9,959 bases of DNA, from positions 1 through 9,959 of the forward strand of contig CALDMR010000132.1 of the NCBI GenBank assembly GCA_937915065.1, in the 5' to 3' direction. The number at the start of each line of letters is the position of its first letter. Position 1 is the first letter of the stretch. Position numbers and translations under genes: made by a program. The notes under the pieces are model-generated. The model made no database searches. It was not told the DNA's origin and saw only the letters and a list, made by a program, of their open reading frames with translations. Origin of the DNA: an uncultured Clostridia bacterium. GTDB lineage: Bacteria > Bacillota > Clostridia > Oscillospirales > Oscillospiraceae. Below are positions 5,780 to 9,959 of this stretch, in pieces.

Positions 5780-6532
5780 ATGGCGTTTTTTCTGTCAAAA
5801 TCAGAGAATGCGAAGGCGGGGTTGGTGGATGTTGCCCACCTGCCCCGCCACATCGCTATTATTATGGACGGCAACGGCCGCTGGGCCAAGAAGCGCGGCC
5901 TGCCTCGCACCGCTGGCCACAAGGTGGGGGCGGAGGTGTTCCGCACCATCGCTACCTACTGCAAGGATCTGGGCGTGGATTACTTAACGGTGTACGCTTT
6001 TTCCACGGAAAATTGGAAGCGCCCCCGGGATGAGGTGGACACCATTATGGGCCTTTTGAAAAAGTATTTGCTGGAGGCCATCGATACCATGGCGAAGGAT
6101 AATATTCGCCTGCGGTTTCTGGGCGATTTGAGCGCCCTGTCGCCCGAGCTGCAAAAGCTGGCGGCGGAAACCAACGCGATCTCCGCCACGCTGGATGGAT
6201 TCCAGGCCAATATCTGCCTGAACTATGGCGGGCGCGACGAAATCTTGCGGGCGGCCCGGGCTTTTGCGGGCGATTGCGCAGCGGGAGAGCGGACGCCTGC
6301 GGAGTTGGACGAGGCGGCCTTTGGCGCCTATCTGACCACTGCGGGGCTGCCGGATCCGGATTTGATCATCCGCCCCGGCGGAGAAAAGCGGGTTTCTAAT
6401 TTCCTGCTCTGGCAGTGCGCTTATGCGGAGTGGATTTTTACGGACACGTTGTGGCCGGACTTTAAAAAAGAACATCTCGATGCGGCAATCGTGGAATACC
6501 AGAGCCGGCATCGCAGATATGGAGGAATTTGA
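5780..6532 (+). CDS. uppS: Isoprenyl transferase (undecaprenyl diphosphate synthase)
   Basis: Cis-prenyltransferase that extends farnesyl diphosphate with eight isopentenyl diphosphates to the C55 lipid carrier for peptidoglycan and other envelope polymers. The 250 residues carry the family motifs: HIAIIMDGNGRWAKKR (24-39) with the Mg2+-binding Asp30, FSTENW (74-79), NYGGRDE (148-154) and RPGGEKRVSNFLLWQ (198-212), with Glu217 after it. The usual IRTGGE is IRPGGE here; the arginines and serine of the diphosphate site are kept. No Shine-Dalgarno lies at usable distance: the nearest purine run (5754-5761) is about 18 bases away, so translation probably depends on coupling to frr, whose stop is 3 bases upstream. 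GTG at 5825, with AAGG 8 bases upstream, is an alternative start giving 235 residues without touching any motif. Confidence 0.96.
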   Translation: MAFFLSKSENAKAGLVDVAHLPRHIAIIMDGNGRWAKKRGLPRTAGHKVGAEVFRTIATYCKDLGVDYLTVYAFSTENWKRPRDEVDTIMGLLKKYLLEAIDTMAKDNIRLRFLGDLSALSPELQKLAAETNAISATLDGFQANICLNYGGRDEILRAARAFAGDCAAGERTPAELDEAAFGAYLTTAGLPDPDLIIRPGGEKRVSNFLLWQCAYAEWIFTDTLWPDFKKEHLDAAIVEYQSRHRRYGGI

Positions 6533-7344
6533 TGGCAAAGCGTATTTTAACGGCTGTGATCTGGCTTCCGGTCGCAGTGCTGTTGGTGGCGTTTGCTCCG
6601 ATTTGGGGCATTGCACTGGCACTTTCTGTCCTGGCAGCCATCGGCGTATATGAACTTTTATGGGCCACCGGCTTGGCGCGCCGGAAAGAATTATGCGTTT
6701 GCTCCTGTATTTTTGCGGCATTTATCCCTATGTGGACATATCTGGGATCGGATTTGCATCTGCTGTTGGCAGCGGCCTTTTTGATGGTGATCGTCTGCTT
6801 TTTGGTCGGTATGATGCATCAGGGTGAGATTCGGTTTTCCATGGTCAGTGCAGCGTTTTTCGGCGCGTTGATCGTGCCCTGCTTCCTGTCTGCGTTTTTG
6901 CGGCTGGAGGCGGCCATGGATTCGCGGCTGATTTTTGCCCTGCCGCTGATTTATCCTTTTATCAGCGATGCCGGCGGCTATTTTGTGGGCCGCTTCTGCG
7001 GAAAGCATAAGCTGGTGCCGAAACTGTCGCCGAAAAAAACGGTGGAGGGGGCTGTGGGAGCAATCCTCTTTGCTGTGATCGGCGGTGTATTGTTCGGATT
7101 GCTGGCCCAGTATGGCTTCGGCATGAAGCCGAACTATGTGGCCTTGGCGCTGTTGGGCATTCCCATGAGCATCATTTCCCAATTTGGAGATCTGGTGTTT
7201 TCCTTTATCAAGCGGGAATGCGGCATCAAAGATTATGGCAAACTGTTTATGGGGCACGGCGGCGTACTGGATCGGTTTGACAGCGTGATTTTTGCTGCAC
7301 CGGCGCTGGAACTGCTGCTTTGCCTGATCCCTATTTTTTATTGA
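6532..7344 (+). CDS. cdsA: Phosphatidate cytidylyltransferase (CDP-diacylglycerol synthase)
   Basis: Integral membrane enzyme converting phosphatidic acid and CTP to CDP-diacylglycerol, the branch point of phospholipid synthesis. The 270-residue protein is largely hydrophobic, with about seven to eight likely membrane segments. It contains the family block SDAGGYFVGR (145-154) leading into SPKKTVEG (166-173), and the CTP_transf_1 signature from Ser224 to Asp250: SFIKR, KD, then GHGGVLDRFD. The signature's usual Pro before GHGG is Met240. The ATG at 6532 shares one base with the uppS TGA; GGAGG (6521-6525) inside the end of uppS lies 6 bases upstream. A TTG at 6529 is also in frame but lies too close to that site. 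uppS and cdsA are neighbours in most bacteria. Confidence 0.96.
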   Translation: MAKRILTAVIWLPVAVLLVAFAPIWGIALALSVLAAIGVYELLWATGLARRKELCVCSCIFAAFIPMWTYLGSDLHLLLAAAFLMVIVCFLVGMMHQGEIRFSMVSAAFFGALIVPCFLSAFLRLEAAMDSRLIFALPLIYPFISDAGGYFVGRFCGKHKLVPKLSPKKTVEGAVGAILFAVIGGVLFGLLAQYGFGMKPNYVALALLGIPMSIISQFGDLVFSFIKRECGIKDYGKLFMGHGGVLDRFDSVIFAAPALELLLCLIPIFY

Positions 7345-7370
7345 GACTTTCGATCATAAGAGGAACACGA

Positions 7371-8528
7371 ATGACAAAATGCATTTCTATCCTGGGTTCA
7401 ACAGGATCTATCGGTACGCAGACGCTGGATGTTGTGGATCAGTTGGGCATCCGGGTGGCTGCTTTGGCAGCCCACCACAGCGTTGATTTGATCGAACAGC
7501 AGACGCGGAAGTATCTTCCGCGTCTTGTTGTGCTTTATGATGCGGCCAGCGCTGACCAGCTGCGCCAGCGGCTTTCCGATCTGGATGTGGAGGTTCGCTC
7601 CGGCATGGATGGTCTGCTGGCGGCTGCGTCCATCGAAGAGGCGGATACGGTATTGACGGCCGTAGTGGGCATGGTATGCCTGAAGCCCACCCTGGCCGCC
7701 ATTGAAAAGGGAAAAAAGATTGCTTTGGCCAATAAGGAAACTCTGGTCAGTGCCGGGGAACTGGTTATGGCCGCCGCGGCTGAGCACGGCGCGGAGATTG
7801 TGCCGGTGGACAGCGAACACTCGGCGATTTTCCAGTGCCTGCAGGCCTGCCGGGATCGCGGAGAAATCCGCCAGCTGATTCTCACCTGCTCCGGCGGAAC
7901 CTTTTTTGGCCGGTCGGGGAAGGAAATTTATCATGCGACCCGGGCCGAGGCCCTGAAAAATCCCAACTGGAGCATGGGTGATAAAGTTACTTTGGACAGC
8001 GCGTCTTTGATGAATAAGGGCCTGGAGATCATCGAGGCCATGCGCTTGTACCGGCTGCCTTTGGAGCAGGTCGGCGTGGTGATCCACCGGGAGAGCATCA
8101 TTCACTCCATGGTGGAGTTTTGCGACGGTGCGATTCTGGCCCAAATGGGAGATCATGATATGCGCCTGCAGATCCAGTATGCGCTGACCCATCCCTACCG
8201 CAAACCGTCCCGAGTGGCGCCGTTGGATCTGGTGAAGTGCGGGGCATTTACCTTTGCCGCGCCGGATCTGGAAGCCTTTCCCTGCCTGGCTTTGGCCATG
8301 CAGGCGGCCAAGACCGGAGGCACGGCCTGTGCAGTGCTGAACGGGGCAAATGAAGCGGCAGTGGAACTGTTTTTGCAGGATCGCATTGTTTTTGGGCAGA
8401 TTCCGGAACTGGTGGGCTTTGCGTTGGAGCATGTTTCGCCTAAGCAGAGTCCCACCCTGGACGAGATTTTACAGGCGGACGCGGAGGCCCGCGCTGCTGT
8501 TCGAGAAGCATATCAGCATCTGAAATAA
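7371..8528 (+). CDS. dxr: 1-deoxy-D-xylulose 5-phosphate reductoisomerase
   Basis: Cytoplasmic enzyme of the MEP pathway that rearranges and reduces DXP to 2-C-methyl-D-erythritol 4-phosphate with NADPH; it is the target of fosmidomycin. The 385-residue length fits the family (about 380-400). Visible are the NADPH-binding GSTGSIG (9-15), ANKE (120-123), the metal ligands Asp147 and Glu149 in PVDSEHSAIFQ, the substrate loop SGG (174-176), and DSASLMNKGLE (209-219) with the third metal ligand Glu219. The ATG at 7371 has AAGAGG (7358-7363) 7 bases upstream. The frame is open upstream into cdsA (an ATG at 7320), but that adds 17 residues with no family match and the chosen start leads directly into the Rossmann motif. 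A strong hairpin lies inside codons 42-53. Confidence 0.97.
   Translation: MTKCISILGSTGSIGTQTLDVVDQLGIRVAALAAHHSVDLIEQQTRKYLPRLVVLYDAASADQLRQRLSDLDVEVRSGMDGLLAAASIEEADTVLTAVVGMVCLKPTLAAIEKGKKIALANKETLVSAGELVMAAAAEHGAEIVPVDSEHSAIFQCLQACRDRGEIRQLILTCSGGTFFGRSGKEIYHATRAEALKNPNWSMGDKVTLDSASLMNKGLEIIEAMRLYRLPLEQVGVVIHRESIIHSMVEFCDGAILAQMGDHDMRLQIQYALTHPYRKPSRVAPLDLVKCGAFTFAAPDLEAFPCLALAMQAAKTGGTACAVLNGANEAAVELFLQDRIVFGQIPELVGFALEHVSPKQSPTLDEILQADAEARAAVREAYQHLK
7495..7529. repeat. Strong inverted repeat inside dxr
   Basis: AGACGCGGAAG (7501-7511) and CTTCCGCGTCT (7515-7525) form a perfect 11-bp stem with a TAT loop. Past a 2-base bulge (GC, 7499-7500), AACA (7495-7498) pairs with TGTT (7526-7529), giving 15 bp in all. 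The following bases TGTGCTTTATG contain no proper T-tract. It is coding sequence for residues about 42-53 of Dxr, a weakly conserved surface part of the NADPH domain. The structure is seen directly; its function is unknown. Confidence 0.75.
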
Positions 8529-8544
8529 GGAGCTTACGCAGTTC

Positions 8545-9606
8545 ATGTATATTATCATTGCGATTCTGATCTTCGGCGTGCTCATTGCTGTGCATGAGTT
8601 GGGCCACTTTGTGGCGGCCAAGGCCTTTGGCGTGCGGGTCAATGAGTTTTCCATCGGTATGGGCCCCGTTATCTTCCAGAAGACCCGGGGCGAAACAGAT
8701 TATTCGCTGCGCCTTCTGCCCATTGGCGGTTTTTGCGCCATGGAGGGAGAAGAGGGGGCTTCGGAAGATCCCCGGGCGCTGCAAAATAAGGGAATGCTGG
8801 CCCGCTTTGTGATTTTTGCCGCCGGCGCTTTCATGAATTTTTTGGCCGGTTTTTTGATCCTGCTCATCCTGTGCAGCAACCTTGCCTTTGTGTATGAGCC
8901 GGTGATTACAGGCTTTGCCGATGGATTTACAGCGCAGGGCGCCCAGGGGCTGCAGACCGGAGACCGGATCTTGAGCGTTGACGGCGAGCGGGTCTATTTG
9001 TATGAGGATATTTCTGTTTTTCTGAATATGGGCGATGGGGAGAGCTATGATTTTGTGGTGCTGCGTTCTGGTGAACGTGTAACTGTAAAGGACCTTCCCT
9101 TGTCACCAAAAGCTTATCCGAATGCCGATGGAACGACCTCGGTGCGCTTTGGGCTGAACTTTGGCGAAACTGTGGAAGCCACGCCCATGGTCAAGATCAA
9201 AACGGCTTGCTTGAATGCAGTGGACTTTGTCCGCATGGTGTGGTACAGCTTGAAAATGCTGATTACCGGGCAGGTGGGCTTGTCTGATATGGCCGGGCCG
9301 GTGGGCATTGTGACGACGATTTCCGATGTGGGAGAAAGTGCGGCCTCGCCCTTGATTGCTCTGGCCAATATTGGCTATCTCGCGGCATTTATTGCCATCA
9401 ACCTTGCGGTGATGAATCTGCTGCCCATTCCGGCGTTGGATGGCGGCCAAATCTTTTTGATGTATGCCACGGCTTTGATTGAAAAGGTCACCGGTCGGCG
9501 GGTGAACCCCAAATACGCGGGCTATTTGAACTATGCCGGTTTTGTGGCGCTGATGCTGTTTATGCTGGTGGTCACATTGAGCGATATCGCGAAATTGTTT
9601 GTATAA
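8545..9606 (+). CDS. rseP: Site-2 intramembrane zinc metalloprotease RseP/RasP
   Basis: M50-family membrane protease that cuts transmembrane segments, typically of anti-sigma factors and leftover signal peptides, after a first cleavage outside the membrane. The 353 residues show the HELGH zinc motif (17-21) in the first membrane segment, SIGMGP (36-41), PIGGFCAMEGE (59-69), a second membrane segment (about 87-115), one PDZ domain (about 118-190), and NLLPIPALDGG (291-301) with the third zinc ligand Asp299 in a later membrane segment; a final one ends the protein. One PDZ domain is the Gram-positive RasP form. AAGGAG (8527-8532) overlaps the dxr stop and lies 12 bases before the ATG, slightly long. 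The position between dxr and ispG is common in Clostridia. The partner anti-sigma factor is not in this window. Confidence 0.96.
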   Translation: MYIIIAILIFGVLIAVHELGHFVAAKAFGVRVNEFSIGMGPVIFQKTRGETDYSLRLLPIGGFCAMEGEEGASEDPRALQNKGMLARFVIFAAGAFMNFLAGFLILLILCSNLAFVYEPVITGFADGFTAQGAQGLQTGDRILSVDGERVYLYEDISVFLNMGDGESYDFVVLRSGERVTVKDLPLSPKAYPNADGTTSVRFGLNFGETVEATPMVKIKTACLNAVDFVRMVWYSLKMLITGQVGLSDMAGPVGIVTTISDVGESAASPLIALANIGYLAAFIAINLAVMNLLPIPALDGGQIFLMYATALIEKVTGRRVNPKYAGYLNYAGFVALMLFMLVVTLSDIAKLFV

Positions 9607-9622
9607 GGAAGGTGCGCGGCAG

Positions 9623-9959
9623 ATGACAAAGCAGATCCATGTGGGTACCGTTCCCGTAGGCGGCGGTGCGCCGGTGGCGATCCAATCCATGTGCAATACG
9701 GACACGGCGGATGTGGAAGCCACGGTGGAGCAGATTCACAGGCTGGAGCAGGCGGGCTGCGAGATCGTCCGCGTGGCAGTGCCGGATCTGGCAGCAGCCC
9801 GGGCTGTGGGCCGGATCCGTTCCCGGATCGGGATCCCTTTGGTGGCAGATATTCATTTCGATTATAAACTGGCGCTGCAATGTGTGGATTCCGGCATTGA
9901 TAAGATCCGCATCAATCCCGGCAATATCGGCGGGGGGGGTCGGGGCAAGGCTGTGGCGG
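9623..9959 (+). CDS. ispG: 4-hydroxy-3-methylbut-2-enyl diphosphate synthase, N-terminal part (cut by window edge)
   Basis: MEP-pathway iron-sulfur enzyme (GcpE) that converts the cyclic diphosphate MEcPP to HMBPP. Only 112 codons of an expected 350 or so are present, all from the N-terminal TIM barrel. Recognisable are the AIQSMCNTDTADVEAT stretch (19-34), CEIVRVAVPD (48-57), PLVADIHFDYKLA (75-87) and KIRINPGNIGG (94-104). The iron-sulfur domain with its cysteines lies outside the window. AAGGAAGGTG (9605-9614) precedes the ATG by 8 bases, and the gene starts 16 bases after rseP. At residues 103-108 the usual variable but charged sequence is replaced by GGGGRG, from a run of eight G and further Gs; this may be a sequence error near the edge. 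Confidence 0.93.
   Translation, partial: MTKQIHVGTVPVGGGAPVAIQSMCNTDTADVEATVEQIHRLEQAGCEIVRVAVPDLAAARAVGRIRSRIGIPLVADIHFDYKLALQCVDSGIDKIRINPGNIGGGGRGKAVA

Noticed and set aside
7320..7370. Upstream ATG extending dxr by 17 residues
   Set aside because: The extension lies in the end of cdsA and has no family match. ATG 7371 has a good ribosome binding site and leads directly into the NADPH motif.
7398..8432. Antisense open frame of 344 codons opposite dxr, and similar ones opposite ysxC, uppS and cdsA
   Set aside because: All are shadows of well-supported genes, with biased composition and no recognisable family.

Overview
The window reads as a core housekeeping segment of a moderately GC-rich Gram-positive chromosome, most likely a Clostridia member of the Oscillospiraceae/Ruminococcaceae type. 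Three things point this way: the clpX-lon-ysxC order, the compact pyrH-frr-uppS-cdsA-dxr-rseP-ispG cluster typical of Firmicutes, and strong GGAGG-type ribosome binding sites before most genes. The genus assignment is inference. All ten genes lie on the + strand. Both window edges cut a gene: clpX lacks its N-terminus and ispG its C-terminus.

Region 1 (1-4266) is a protein quality-control block. It holds clpX (unfoldase of ClpXP), a strong hairpin terminator, a roughly 115-base leader with two tandem hairpins, lon (ATP-dependent protease) and ysxC/engB (ribosome-assembly GTPase). The lon stop overlaps the first possible ATG of ysxC, but the Shine-Dalgarno evidence and homology place the real ysxC start at a TTG 24 bases further on.

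Region 2 (4267-4497) is the only other sizeable non-coding stretch. It holds a strong terminator after ysxC and an A/T-rich leader that probably contains the promoter of the next operon.

Region 3 (4498-9959) is one tightly packed operon: pyrH (UMP kinase), frr (ribosome recycling factor), uppS (undecaprenyl diphosphate synthase), cdsA (CDP-diacylglycerol synthase), dxr (second enzyme of the MEP isoprenoid pathway), rseP/rasP (site-2 membrane protease) and the start of ispG (later MEP enzyme). Gaps run from a 1-base overlap to 26 bases. The genes join in purpose: dxr and ispG supply isoprenoid precursors, uppS turns them into the C55 carrier for cell-wall synthesis, cdsA supplies phospholipid precursors, and rseP handles membrane-protein signalling.

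I saw no mobile element, CRISPR array, tRNA, rRNA or minus-strand gene, and nothing that amounts to a previously undescribed system. The observations worth a second look are small-scale: possible RNA structure at the lon and ysxC start sites, a strong hairpin inside the dxr coding sequence, a basic tail on Lon, and a suspicious G-rich stretch at the ispG edge that may be sequence error.
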